Shown here one piece after another: positions 11,262 through 20,376 of a DNA stretch of 64,000 bases. Each line of letters opens with the position of its first letter. Positions within the stretch are counted from its first letter, which is position 1. A program made the position numbers and the translations under genes. Under the pieces are notes generated by a model. That model ran no database searches and was not told where the DNA came from. It saw only the letters and a program-made list of their open reading frames with translations. The stretch spans positions 1 to 64,000 of the forward strand of contig NZ_JAHWGU010000020.1 of NCBI RefSeq assembly GCF_020873875.1, in the 5' to 3' direction. The stretch comes from Actinoplanes sp. DH11 (GTDB lineage Bacteria > Actinomycetota > Actinomycetes > Mycobacteriales > Micromonosporaceae).

Positions 11262-11383
11262 CCGGCCGCGTGCCGTTTCCCGGCCGCGTGCCGTTTCCCG
11301 GCCGCGTTCCGTCTGCCGGCCGCGTGCCGTTTCCCGGCCGCGTGCCGTCTGCCGGCCGCGTGCCGTTTCCCGGCCGCGTTGCC
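11262..11383. repeat. 18-bp minisatellite
   Basis: Six full copies of CCGGCCGCGTGCCGTTTC-type units starting at 11262, 11280, 11298, 11316, 11334 and 11352, plus a partial one. Units alternate between TTTC and TCTG endings. The array lies upstream of sodC with no supported ORF. Confidence 0.9.
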
Positions 11384-11404
11384 GGCTTTGTCGCCGCGCC
11401 GCGA

Positions 11405-11567
11405 TCGCCGTCCAGCCGATACCCCCGCGCAGCGATCCCGGTTCTGGCCCCAGCTCCCCGGTTCTGGCTCCCGGCCGCGCCGGATTCGAGATGTTGATCT
11501 GCTGGCGCTACGAAATCGCTGTGATCAAGGGGTCGAAACCGCGATTTCGCATCGCTAGCAGATCAAC
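11405..11567. repeat. 163-bp repeat element, copy B, ending in the 75-bp palindrome
   Basis: From TCGCCGTCCAGCCGATAC (11405) to GCAGATCAAC (11567) this matches the element at 37041-37203 in exact length: an 88-bp left part with patchy identity, then the 75-bp palindrome (11493-11567; arms pair at 26 of 30 positions). Equal length and shared ends argue for a discrete, possibly mobile unit. Confidence 0.88.
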
Positions 11568-11625
11568 ACCGTTGCGCGGACTCCGCAGGCCGACCACGGC
11601 ACCAGGGACGGCAACAGCGGCCGAG

Positions 11626-11822
11626 GGCAGGCGACCCCACGCCGCCCGGTGGCAGGCGACCCCACGCCGCCCGGCACCAGGTCGCCCGGCGGCAGCCCGG
11701 CACCAGGTCGCCCGGCGGCAGCCCGGCACCAGGTCGCCCGGCGGCTCCAGGTCGCCCGGCGGCTCCAGGTCGCCCGGCGGCTCCAGGTCGCCCGGCGGCT
11801 CCAGGTCGCCCGGCGGCACCAC
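11626..11822. repeat. Compound minisatellite (25/26-bp and 18-bp units)
   Basis: Two copies of a 25-bp unit (GGCAGGCGACCCCACGCCGC...), then about three 25/26-bp units (CACCAGGTCGCCCGGCGGCA...), then four exact 18-bp units CTCCAGGTCGCCCGGCGG at 11745, 11763, 11781 and 11799. Together with 11262-11383 it brackets repeat element B. Confidence 0.88.
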
Positions 11823-11902
11823 GGCGCCCGGTGGCAACGACGTCACGCCGCCTGGCGGACAAGCCCCGCGTCGCAGCCCCGCGTGATCGACGAGACACGG
11901 CT

Positions 11903-11908
11903 TAAGCT
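11903..11908 (+). promoter_or_regulatory. -10 element of a leaderless start (thioesterase)
   Basis: TAAGCT ends six bases before the ATG at 11915. Confidence 0.5.
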
Positions 11909-11914
11909 GTGCGC

Positions 11915-12307
11915 ATGGAGTTTCCGGAGTTCACACCGGGGATGAGCGCCCGGGTCGAGTTGACGGTCACCGACGCCGACACCGCGCAGTCCCTCGGATC
12001 TGGTGACGTGCCGGTGCTCGGCACTCCCCGGCTGCTGGCGCTGGCCGAGGCGGCGACCGTGGCCGCCACCGCGCGGCAGATCCCCGGGGGTGTCACCACG
12101 GTGGGCAGCCGGGCCGAAGTGGATCACCGGGCGCCGTCCCCGTTGGGCCGCCGCGTGGTGGCGCAGGCGACGCTGACCACGGTGGACGGGCGGAAGCTGC
12201 ACTTCGACGTGGTGGTGCGTGACGGCGACGCGGTGGTGGCCGAGGTGCGCATCGAGCGGGTGATCCTGGACCGCCAGAAGTTCATCGCCCGCGCCTTCGG
12301 CGACTGA
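11915..12307 (+). CDS. FlK-like hot-dog thioesterase
   Basis: A 130-residue single-domain hot-dog protein related to the fluoroacetyl-CoA thioesterase family. T37, E45 and H71 have the same spacing (8 and 34 residues from Thr) as the FlK catalytic triad T42/E50/H76. The C-terminal strand IERVILDRQKFIARA resembles the FlK end. It probably hydrolyses a small acyl-CoA as a detoxifying or salvage enzyme; the fluoroacetate-specific lid residues cannot be judged. ATG at 11915 is preferred over GTG at 11909 because of the leaderless promoter spacing. It converges on the PfkB gene and their stops share an inverted repeat. Confidence 0.8.
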   Translation: MEFPEFTPGMSARVELTVTDADTAQSLGSGDVPVLGTPRLLALAEAATVAATARQIPGGVTTVGSRAEVDHRAPSPLGRRVVAQATLTTVDGRKLHFDVVVRDGDAVVAEVRIERVILDRQKFIARAFGD

Positions 12308-12351
12308 CCGGCGCACCCGTTCCGGCCGGACCGGGCGGCCCCTCCGGTCAG
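12304..12351. terminator. Candidate bidirectional terminator
   Basis: CTGACCGG (12304-12311) and CCGGTCAG (12344-12351) form 8-bp arms that contain the stop codons of both convergent genes. The GC-rich loop has further CCGG pairing. No U-tract. Confidence 0.45.
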
Positions 12352-13286
12352 ACCAGCGCGCCCCACCGGCCGGTGAGCTCCGCTGCGGTGGGCATGGCCG
12401 TCGCGCCGCCCCGCCGCTCGCACACCAGACCGGCCACGGCCAGCGCGAACCGTACGTGCCGTTCCCAGTCCGCCTGCCCGGACGGCCGGCCGTCTTGGAG
12501 CAGCCGGCGGATCAGGGCACCCATCACCGAGTCGCCGGCGCCGGTGGCGTCGACGGCCCGGACCTCCGGCGCCGGGAGCATGGCGGCACCGTCGGCGGAG
12601 GCGACGAACGCGCCCCGGGAACCGCAGGTCACGACGACGGCGGAGGCGCCGAGGGCGCGGATGCGCTGGGCTGCGGCCGCCGGATCCGCCTCCCCGTAGA
12701 GCACCACCGCGTCGGCGGAACTCAGTTTCACCAGGTCGGCGGTGGCGAAGAACTCCTCGACCAGGCCGCGCAGCGCCGCCACGGCGGCGTCGTCGGGCAG
12801 CAGCGTGGGCCGGACGTTGGGGTCGAACACCTTCAGCGGGCCGGGCGTCCCCCACGCCGCCCGCGCGGCCGACACGAACGGTTCCCGGAGCAGGCAGATG
12901 GAGCCGGTGTAGAGCACCGACGCGCCGCCGACGGTCGCGGTGTCGAGGTCACCGGGGCCGAGCAGGGCGTACGAGGGTGGTTCGCCGTAGAACGTGAACG
13001 TCGGCTCGGCGCCCTCGAACGTCGTGACGGCCAGCGTGGTCGGCACGGGCACCCGGCGTACCCCGGTGCGCCCCACCCCGGCGTCCCGCAGGAAGGCCGC
13101 CATCCGGTCGCCGAGCACGTCGTCGCTGATGGAGCCCGCGTACTCGACGTCGCCACCGAGCCGCGCCACCCCGACGGCCACGTTGAGCGGTGCCCCGCCG
13201 ATCGCCTGCCGGTAGATCTGCTCGCCGTCCGCCTCGGCCTCGAGCAGGTCGACAAGTGCCTCACCCATCACCATCGCGTAGCCCAT
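12348..13286 (-). CDS. PfkB-family sugar kinase, probably fructokinase
   Basis: Phosphorylates a sugar with ATP. The 312-residue protein has the PfkB signatures: MGEALVDLLEAE at the N-terminus, GGAPLNVAVGVARLGG (about 30-45) and the anion hole with catalytic base D252 in VDATGAGDSVMGAL. The layout is closest to bacterial fructokinases. ATG at 13286 is preferred to upstream in-frame starts because GGAGGGG lies seven bases upstream. It is separate from sugar-transport genes, so the substrate is a family inference. Confidence 0.88.
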   Translation of the reverse strand: MGYAMVMGEALVDLLEAEADGEQIYRQAIGGAPLNVAVGVARLGGDVEYAGSISDDVLGDRMAAFLRDAGVGRTGVRRVPVPTTLAVTTFEGAEPTFTFYGEPPSYALLGPGDLDTATVGGASVLYTGSICLLREPFVSAARAAWGTPGPLKVFDPNVRPTLLPDDAAVAALRGLVEEFFATADLVKLSSADAVVLYGEADPAAAAQRIRALGASAVVVTCGSRGAFVASADGAAMLPAPEVRAVDATGAGDSVMGALIRRLLQDGRPSGQADWERHVRFALAVAGLVCERRGGATAMPTAAELTGRWGALV

Positions 13287-13357
13287 GCCTGTTCCCCTCC
13301 ACGGCTCCCGGCTCAGCCTCTCACGCCACACGCCGGCATCGCCGCCGCCGGACAGAG

Positions 13358-14908
13358 CTACGTGCGCGCCTGCCGGGCCCGCACCTCCAGCTGCTCGGCG
13401 ATCGCGTACGCCTCCGCCAGGTCACGGTCGTGCGCGACCCCGGACCGCCCGCCCGCGGTGTCCGCGTAGACGGTCGCCAGCCCCAGCCGGCGCTGCAACG
13501 GGCCCTGCACGACCCGGACGCTCTGCATCCGCGCGTACGGCACCAGGCTCATCTCCCGGGTGATCCGCCCTTGCCGGGTGACGAAGACGTCGGGGGTCAG
13601 TCCGGCGCCGTAGAACCGCAGCCCGAACGGGTGCAGCCAGCGTGCCCGCAGCGGGGGCGGCGAGGTGGCGAGGGTGGTCAGGTCGACGCCGGGCAGCACG
13701 GCCGCGACGAGACCGCGGGCGGTGGGCAGGTCGCCGACCGGCATGAGGCGGTCGGAGCTGTTGTCCTCGCCGGGTTCGGGGCCGCTGTAACCGGCGATGT
13801 CGAGCCGCAGGGTCAGCCAGCGGGACCGGCGCCAGAGCAGCGGCCACGTGACGCGCACGGTCTGCACCCGGTGCGGCGGCACCACCTGGTTGCGGGTCTC
13901 GACGAGGCCGTAGTGCAGGACGAGCCGGCGGTCCCGGTCGCGTCCGAGCTGGAAGTTCCAGTCGCTGAGGACCCGGCGGATCGGCTGCAGCAGCACACCG
14001 GCCATCGCGGTCACCGTGCTGGCGATGCCGATGAACGACCAGGAACTCTCCATCGCGAACTGCGTGATCACCCAGGCGACACCGACGGGCAGGAAGAACG
14101 CCTGCGGCGTGAGCAACTGGCTGATCAGCAGGTCGCGGTTCCGGACGCGGTAGAGGGGGACCGGGGCGGCGGGTGCGGCGGCGACCCCGGCCGCCGGGCC
14201 GGTCTCCGGCGAGGCCACCGCGGCAGGGGTACGGCCGGAGAGCGCGAGGAGCCGTTCCCGCAGTTCGGCGGCGTCCCGGACGGTGAGGTAGGCCAGCGGC
14301 GCCTCGGTCTTGCCGCCGCCGACCACTTCGAGGCGCAGCTCGGCGAGCCCGGTGAGCTGGGCCAGCAGCGGCCGTCGCAACTCGACGGCCTGGAGCCGGT
14401 CGAGCGGGATGGCCCGGTTGCGCCGCCAGACCAGTCCTTCGGCGATCCGCAGTTCCCGCCCGATGACCTGGTAGCCGGTGTTGAACCAGCCGATCGCCGA
14501 GAAAATCACCACGGCGATCGCGAGGGCGCCGACGACCATGGCGAAGTGGGTGGGTCCGAGCTGGGAGAGCGTCTGCCAGGAGAGCGCGGCCACGATGACG
14601 ACGAGGCTTTTCGCGCCCTTCAGCAGCGGGCTGAGCGGGTGCAGCCGCTGCCGGGTGTTCAGACCGGCAGCGGGGTCGCCCGCCGGGTGCCCGGGCGGCG
14701 GGCCGGCCGGATGACCGGCCGGAGCCCAACCGGGCGGTGGCTCCGCGTAGGGCGGCGTGCCGGGTGGTGGGCCCGCGTAGGGCGGCGTGCCGGGTGGTGG
14801 GCCCGCGTAGGGCGGTGTGCCGGGTGGTGGGCCCGCGTAGGGCGGCGGGGCCGGGTAGGGCGGGGTGCCCGGCGGCGGGAGGGAGGGCGGAAGGCCGGGG
14901 CTTGTCAC
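13358..14908 (-). CDS. YdbT-like membrane protein with three bacterial PH domains
   Basis: A 516-residue membrane protein. Residues about 1-75 are a Pro/Gly-rich tail with repeated PPYAGPPPGT encoded by 30-bp tandem repeats (about 14733-14860). Two hydrophobic hairpins follow, alternating with three bPH_2 (DUF304) domains, each with a P-x-x-R-x-Q/M-x-V signature (IPLDRLQAV, VPPHRVQTV, VPYARMQSV). This is the B. subtilis YdbT arrangement. GTG at 14908 overlaps the stop of the upstream gene in GTGA, implying translational coupling with the single-PH partner, as for YdbS/YdbT. Membrane-stress or bacteriocin-resistance roles are known for distant homologues only. Confidence 0.85.
   Translation of the reverse strand: MTSPGLPPSLPPPGTPPYPAPPPYAGPPPGTPPYAGPPPGTPPYAGPPPGTPPYAEPPPGWAPAGHPAGPPPGHPAGDPAAGLNTRQRLHPLSPLLKGAKSLVVIVAALSWQTLSQLGPTHFAMVVGALAIAVVIFSAIGWFNTGYQVIGRELRIAEGLVWRRNRAIPLDRLQAVELRRPLLAQLTGLAELRLEVVGGGKTEAPLAYLTVRDAAELRERLLALSGRTPAAVASPETGPAAGVAAAPAAPVPLYRVRNRDLLISQLLTPQAFFLPVGVAWVITQFAMESSWSFIGIASTVTAMAGVLLQPIRRVLSDWNFQLGRDRDRRLVLHYGLVETRNQVVPPHRVQTVRVTWPLLWRRSRWLTLRLDIAGYSGPEPGEDNSSDRLMPVGDLPTARGLVAAVLPGVDLTTLATSPPPLRARWLHPFGLRFYGAGLTPDVFVTRQGRITREMSLVPYARMQSVRVVQGPLQRRLGLATVYADTAGGRSGVAHDRDLAEAYAIAEQLEVRARQART
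14733..14860. repeat. 30-bp coding tandem repeat
   Basis: About four units of GGCGGCGTGCCGGGTGGTGG-GCCCGCGTAG encode PPYAGPPPGT repeats in the disordered N-terminus of the YdbT-like protein. Ten codons per unit keep the frame. Confidence 0.85.
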
Positions 14909-15417
14909 AGGCCCTCGGCCCGGTCCTCGCCCAGGGCGGTCAGGCGGTCGCGCAGCCGGGACGCCTCGTCGGGTGGCAGGCCCGGCACCCGGGCGTCGCT
15001 GGCCGCCGCGGCGGTGTGCAGCTGCACGGTGGCCAGACCGAACGCGCGCTCCAGTGGGCCGGCGGTGACGTCGACGTACTGCATGCGGGCGTACGGCACG
15101 ATGGACAGGTGCCGGATCAGCAGGCCGTGCCGGACGAGCAGGTCGTTGTCGCGCTCGGCGTAACCCCAGGCCCGGACGGCGCGCACCTCGATCACCGCGC
15201 GCCAGGCGCCGAGCACCAGCACCCCGGCGATCACCCACGGCCAGAAGGACTGGCCGCCGATCAGCCAGCCGGCGACCAGGCCGGCGACGAGCACGGCGAT
15301 CCAGATGGCCAGCCCGATCAGCTCCACGACGATCAGCTTGCTCGAGACGGGGCGCCATTGCACCGTGTCGGGCCACGGCTCCAGGGCATCGACAGCGGTG
15401 CGGTACGGCTCGCTCAC
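14905..15417 (-). CDS. YdbS-like membrane protein with one bacterial PH domain
   Basis: A 170-residue protein with a hydrophobic hairpin at about 28-75 (LIVVELIGLAIWIAVLVAGL, and a second segment) followed by one bPH_2 domain (LIRHLSIVPYARMQYVDVTA). It is the first gene of a two-gene operon and its stop overlaps the GTG of the three-PH gene. The pair matches YdbS/YdbT in order and domain number. Molecular function unknown. Confidence 0.85.
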   Translation of the reverse strand: MSEPYRTAVDALEPWPDTVQWRPVSSKLIVVELIGLAIWIAVLVAGLVAGWLIGGQSFWPWVIAGVLVLGAWRAVIEVRAVRAWGYAERDNDLLVRHGLLIRHLSIVPYARMQYVDVTAGPLERAFGLATVQLHTAAAASDARVPGLPPDEASRLRDRLTALGEDRAEGL

Positions 15418-15426
15418 ACCTGAAGC

Positions 15427-15666
15427 CTAGGAGATGACCGCATCCGATGCCGACGTGAAGGGCGTGACCTCGCGCAGGAATCCGCGCGCGTCCAGGAAAT
15501 CGCCGAGACTTTTCCGGTGATCGGCGCAGGCCAGCCAGGTCTTGCGGCGGTCCGGGGTGTGCAGTTTCGGATTGTTCCAGTGCAGTTGCCAGACGGCGTC
15601 GGCGCGGCAGCCCTTGGCCGAGCACTGCGGCGTCAGCACCTGAGGTGATGAGAGTTCCTCGACCAT
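15427..15666 (-). CDS. Small zinc-ribbon-like protein, conserved in actinobacteria
   Basis: A 79-residue protein. C15, C20 (TPQCSAKGC) and C47, H50 (LACADH) could bind one zinc ion as CX4C...CX2H. The central sequence LHWNNPKLHTPDRRKTW is distinctive and I recall it from uncharacterised actinobacterial proteins. ATG at 15666 is chosen because the family-like sequence begins there; the longer open frame upstream lacks support and the ribosome site is weak. It is nine bases from the YdbS-like gene start, on the same strand. Function unknown. Confidence 0.65.
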   Translation of the reverse strand: MVEELSSPQVLTPQCSAKGCRADAVWQLHWNNPKLHTPDRRKTWLACADHRKSLGDFLDARGFLREVTPFTSASDAVIS

Positions 15667-15979
15667 TCCGTGCACTTTACGGAAGGGAGTTTTAGCGCCG
15701 GGCGGCCACGGGGGAAGCCGCCCGGCGACGAGGCAAATGCTACACGCTTGCGCGGGGCGTGCCGCCACCCGGTGAACGTGCCCGATCCGGCGGATCGCGC
15801 AGAAAGATCAACACATCTGGCCTATGGTGCTCGGGCTGCGCGGGCGGACCGGTAGCGGCGATGATGACGATGAGGCGCCGGTGGTCTCTTAGGAACCTCC
15901 CAGCCGTGTGGTGTTGTCTGTCGTGTAAGTCTTGAGCGTCGGCATCCATGCCGGCGCACACGACCGTTGTGGAGGACCG
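15667..15979. other. Promoter region between divergent genes
   Basis: About 310 bp between the small zinc-ribbon gene (minus) and moxR (plus). It holds CTTAGGAACCTCCCAG near 15889, a CGGCAT-CC-ATGCCG palindrome (15940-15953) and the GGAGG site of moxR (15971-15975). A 22-codon ORF at 15824-15892 is open but unsupported. Confidence 0.5.
15940..15953. promoter_or_regulatory. Palindrome upstream of moxR
   Basis: CGGCAT-CC-ATGCCG, perfect 6-bp arms, 27-40 bp before the moxR start codon. Candidate operator or leader hairpin. Confidence 0.4.
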
Positions 15980-17313
<1,334 letters not shown>

Positions 17314-17317
<4 letters not shown>

Positions 17318-18318
17318 CCGGTCCGGGCCCGGCGCCCGTCGCGCCGGAGGAGTCGGCGCGGGCCGAGGCCGTCCTCGGCCGGCTTCAGCTCCTCGTCACC
17401 CGCAAACTGGACGGCCTGCTTCAGGGTGACTACGTCGGCCTGCTGCCCGGGCCGGGCAGTGAGGCCGGCGAGTCCCGGGAGTACCGGCCGGGCGACGACG
17501 TGCGCCGGATGGACTGGCCGGTCACCGCCCGCACCACGCTGCCGCACGTGCGCCGCACGGTCGCCGACCGCGAGCTGGAGACGTGGATGGCGATCGACCT
17601 GTCGGCCAGCCTGGACTTCGGCACCGCGCGCTGGCTCAAACGTGACCTGGTGGTGGCCGCGGCGACCGCGATCACGCACCTCACCGCCCGCGGCGGCAAC
17701 CGGGTCGGCGCGGTGGTCGGCACCGGGCCGGGCCTGCCCGAGCGGAAGCCGGGCCGGTGGTGGCGCAGGCCGGCGGCGCAGCCGGCCGCCCCGCCGGGCC
17801 CGGCGATGGTGCGGATGCCGGCGCGTCCCGGCCGCAAGGAGGCGCAGGGGCTGCTCCGGGCGATCGCCCGCACCCCGATCCGGCCCGGTCGCGCCGACCT
17901 AGGCGAGCTGATCGACATGCTGAACCGGCCGCCGCGCCGGCGCGGCGTGGCCGTGGTGATCTCCGACTTCCTGGCGCCGGTGGAGGGCTGGGCCCGGCCG
18001 CTGCGCAAGCTGGGCGTCCGGCACGACGTGCTGGCGATCGAGGTGGTCGACCCGCGCGAACTGGAGTTGCCGGACGTCGGGGTGCTCACCCTGGCCGACC
18101 CGGAGACCGGCGAGCTGCACGAGGTGCAGACCGCCGACCCGAAACTGCGCCGGCGGTACGCGGAGGCGGCCGGGGAGCAGCGCGCCGGGATCGCCCGCGC
18201 GCTGCGTGCCGCGGGCGCGGCCCACCTGCGGTTGCGCACCGACACCGACTGGCTGCTCGACATGGTCCGCTTCGTGGCCGCTCAGCGCCACGCCCGTACC
18301 CGAGGGACCACACGATGA
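17314..18318 (+). CDS. DUF58 domain-containing protein
   Basis: A 334-residue soluble DUF58 protein, the usual partner of MoxR ATPases. The diagnostic motif GESREYRPGDDVRRMDW begins at about residue 50, followed by a degenerate VWA-like fold (WMAIDLSASLDFGTARW; VAVVISDFLAP). GTG at 17314 overlaps the moxR stop (GTGA), typical of coupled translation; an in-frame ATG at 17299 is the alternative and neither has a clear Shine-Dalgarno. The stop overlaps the next ATG. Exact role unknown; such operons act in envelope or metalloprotein maturation. Confidence 0.87.
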
Positions 18319-19265
18319 TCCGTTTCCTGGAGCCGTGGTGGCTGCTGACCCTGTTGCCGGTGCTGCTGATGGCCGGTGCGTATGTGTGGCGGCAGTTCCG
18401 CAAACGCAACTACGCGATGCGTTTCACCAACGTCGACCTGCTGCGCACCCTGGCGCCGAAAGGCCTGGGCTGGCGGCGGCACGTCTCGGCCGGCGCGTTC
18501 CTGCTGATGCTGGCGGCCCTGGCCGCGGCCACGGCCCGGCCGTCGGTCGACACGGAGCAGCCGCTGGAGCGGGCGACGGTGATGCTCGCCATCGACGTGT
18601 CGCTCTCAATGCAGGCCGACGACGTGGCGCCGAGCCGGATCGAGGCGGCGCAGGAGGCGGCCAAGGCGTTCGTCAACGAGCTGCCGGCCTCGTACAACCT
18701 GGGTCTGGTCTCGTTCGCGAAAGCGGCGAACGTGCTGGTTCCGCCGTCCAAGGACCGGTCGGCCGTGGTGTCGGCCATCGACGGGCTGACGCTTGCCGAG
18801 GCGACCGCCACCGGTGAGGCGGTCTTCACCTCGCTGGACGCCATCCGCTCGGTGCCCTCCGACGGCGCGGACGGTGCGCCGCCGGCCCGGATCGTGCTGC
18901 TCTCCGACGGTTACCGCACGTCGGGCCGGTCGATCGAGGACGCGGCGACCGCGGCATCGCAGGCGAACGTGCCGGTCTCCACGATCGCGTTCGGCACCGA
19001 CACCGGTGTGGTGGACATCCGGGGTTCGGTGCAGCGGGTGCCGGTGGACCGGTTGTCGTTGCAGGACCTGGCGGAGAACACCAAGGGGTACTTCTACGAG
19101 GCCGCGTCGGTGAGCGAGCTCAAGCAGGTCTACGAGGACATGGGCAGCTCGATCGGGCACCGCACCGAGCCACGCGAGGTGACGCAGTGGTACGCCGCGG
19201 CGGGCCTGCTGCTCGGCCTGATCGGCGCGGGCATGAGCCTGCTGTGGACGTCGAGACTGCCGTGA
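18315..19265 (+). CDS. VWA-domain membrane protein (BatA-like)
   Basis: A 316-residue protein with two N-terminal membrane segments (about 7-22 and 54-74), an extracytoplasmic or cytosolic von Willebrand A domain, and a C-terminal segment (WYAAAGLLLGLIGAGMSLLW). The metal-ion-dependent adhesion site is intact: D94-V-S96-L-S98, plus Thr and Asp at ATATGEA and LLSDGYRT. This is the BatA arrangement found with MoxR and DUF58. ATG at 18315 overlaps the DUF58 stop. Last gene of the operon, followed by a strong hairpin. Confidence 0.9.
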   Translation: MIRFLEPWWLLTLLPVLLMAGAYVWRQFRKRNYAMRFTNVDLLRTLAPKGLGWRRHVSAGAFLLMLAALAAATARPSVDTEQPLERATVMLAIDVSLSMQADDVAPSRIEAAQEAAKAFVNELPASYNLGLVSFAKAANVLVPPSKDRSAVVSAIDGLTLAEATATGEAVFTSLDAIRSVPSDGADGAPPARIVLLSDGYRTSGRSIEDAATAASQANVPVSTIAFGTDTGVVDIRGSVQRVPVDRLSLQDLAENTKGYFYEAASVSELKQVYEDMGSSIGHRTEPREVTQWYAAAGLLLGLIGAGMSLLWTSRLP

Positions 19266-19278
19266 TCGCCTGATCGGC

Positions 19279-19331
19279 GGCCGTCGGTTGCCGCTGTCAG
19301 GGAACGTTCATGACAGTGGCAACCCACGGCC
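19279..19331. terminator. Bidirectional terminator hairpin
   Basis: A 21-bp stem with two mismatches (GGCCGTCGGTTGCCGCTGTCA pairs with the segment ending at 19331) around an 11-nt loop. It separates the VWA gene (plus) from the small membrane-peptide ORF (minus). Confidence 0.8.
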
Positions 19332-19343
19332 GGGTCCGGGCGG

Positions 19344-19430
19344 TCACGGGGTGTTGTGCGCGAGCACGAAGAGCATGAGCACCCATGCCGACAGCAGGGT
19401 GAAACCGAGGGGCGCGACGAAGTTCTTCAT
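19344..19430 (-). CDS. Small single-pass membrane peptide
   Basis: A 28-residue ORF, MKNFVAPLGFTLLSAWVLML-, continuing FVLAHNTP: a Lys near the N-terminus, one uninterrupted hydrophobic helix and a short polar end. GGAAG lies about ten bases upstream of the ATG, and the stop is 13 bp before the terminator hairpin, as expected for a real gene. It is downstream of the SD-sequestering hairpin at 19619-19651 on the same strand. Function unknown; a small membrane regulator is plausible. Too short for homology judgement by eye. Confidence 0.5.
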   Translation of the reverse strand: MKNFVAPLGFTLLSAWVLMLFVLAHNTP

Positions 19431-19584
19431 GGTTGAACCACTTCCGCTGGTGACTGAGCGAGGGTGAGGCGCTGGTCACGTCGCGGCCGAACCCGGCACC
19501 CGATGTCGTGGCGCACACGACGGCCCGGCCGGGCCGAGGAGACGGCGGGGCCGGTGGGTGCGGGCGGAAGAGTCTGGTCAGCGG

Positions 19585-19638
19585 TCAGAAACGCTGACGA
19601 GCGTCCCGGCCGCGACTAGGAGGATCGCTATCTCGCAC
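19585..19638 (-). CDS. Possible 17-residue leader peptide ORF
   Basis: GTG at 19638 follows a perfect GGAGGTGA (19651-19644) by five bases. It encodes VRDSDPPSRGRDARQRF and stops at 19585. The site is the best ribosome-binding site in the window. The peptide has no hydrophobic or single-amino-acid run, so if real it probably acts by being translated rather than by its sequence. It lies 155 bp upstream of the 28-residue membrane peptide. Confidence 0.4.
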   Translation of the reverse strand: MRDSDPPSRGRDARQRF

Positions 19639-19651
19639 AGCGATCACCTCC
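19619..19651 (-). promoter_or_regulatory. Hairpin sequestering a Shine-Dalgarno and start codon
   Basis: In the minus-strand RNA, GGAGGTGATCGCT (19651-19639) pairs with AGCGATCCTCC (19629-19619) with a 2-nt bulge; the 9-nt loop carries the GTG start. The fold would block ribosome binding, so it could be a thermosensor, ligand- or protein-responsive switch. Confidence 0.45.
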
Positions 19652-19716
19652 ATAGCTCGTCCGACCTGGGAACCGCCTGGGAGCGTACTCCTCGCGCTCC
19701 ACTTAATGAAATCGGG

Positions 19717-20376
19717 TCACCCGGACGGCTGTTCCCCGGCCGCGACAAGCCCGGTCTCGTAGGCGAGCACGACCGCCTGCGCCCGGTCGCGCAGGCCGAG
19801 TTTCGCCAGGATGCGGCCGATGTGCGTCTTCACGGTCTGCTCGGCCACGACGAGGTCGGCGGCGATCTCCTGATTGGACCGGCCGCGGGCGATGAGGCGC
19901 AGCACGTCGGTCTCGCGCGGGGTGAGCGCGTTCAGCTCGACCGGGCGTGGCCGGTGCCGGTGCGGCCGGGCGGCGAACTCGGCGATCAGCCGGCGGGTCA
20001 CCGAGGGCGCCAGCAAGGCCTCGCCGGCGGCCACCACCCGTACCGCATTGACCAGGTCGGCGGCGGGCGCGTCCTTGAGCAGGAATCCGCTGGCCCCGGC
20101 GCGCAGTGCCTCGTAGACGTAGTCGTCGAGGTCGAACGTGGTGAGGATCAGCACCTTCGGGCCGCCGGCCAGCCGGCGGGTGGCCTCCAGCCCGTCCATC
20201 ACCGGCATCCGGACGTCCATCAGCACCACGTCCGGGCTCAGTTCGCGGGCCGCGGTGACCGCGTCCGCCCCGTTCGCCGCGTCGCCGACCACGAGCAGGT
20301 CGTGCTGGGCGGCGAGCAGCGCGCCGAAGCCCTGCCGGACCATCGCCTGGTCGTCCGCGATGAGCACTTTGATCAT
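19717..20376 (-). CDS. NarL/FixJ-family response regulator
   Basis: A 219-residue two-component regulator. The receiver domain has acidic residues D8/D9, phospho-acceptor D54 (VVLMDVRMPVMDG), Thr in LILTTFD and Lys in GFLLKDAP; the C-terminal LuxR-type helix-turn-helix is LTPRETDVLRLIARGRSNQEIAADL. Its ATG overlaps the stop of the kinase gene (ATGA), so the two are co-translated. Partner kinase is DesK-type. Target genes unknown. Confidence 0.95.
   Translation of the reverse strand: MIKVLIADDQAMVRQGFGALLAAQHDLLVVGDAANGADAVTAARELSPDVVLMDVRMPVMDGLEATRRLAGGPKVLILTTFDLDDYVYEALRAGASGFLLKDAPAADLVNAVRVVAAGEALLAPSVTRRLIAEFAARPHRHRPRPVELNALTPRETDVLRLIARGRSNQEIAADLVVAEQTVKTHIGRILAKLGLRDRAQAVVLAYETGLVAAGEQPSG

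Larger units (their letters stand above)
19431..19716. other. Intergenic region holding a leader-ORF structure
   Basis: Between the response regulator stop and the small membrane ORF, both on the minus strand. Apart from the 17-codon ORF and its hairpin (19585-19651) I see no gene. It includes GTCAG/CTGAC inverted pieces at about 19577-19600 that could form a further hairpin. Confidence 0.45.

Noticed and set aside
15824..15892. 22-codon ORF MVLGLRGRTGSGDDDDEAPV-VS upstream of moxR
   Set aside because: No ribosome site or leaderless promoter and no recognisable peptide; could be reconsidered if conserved.
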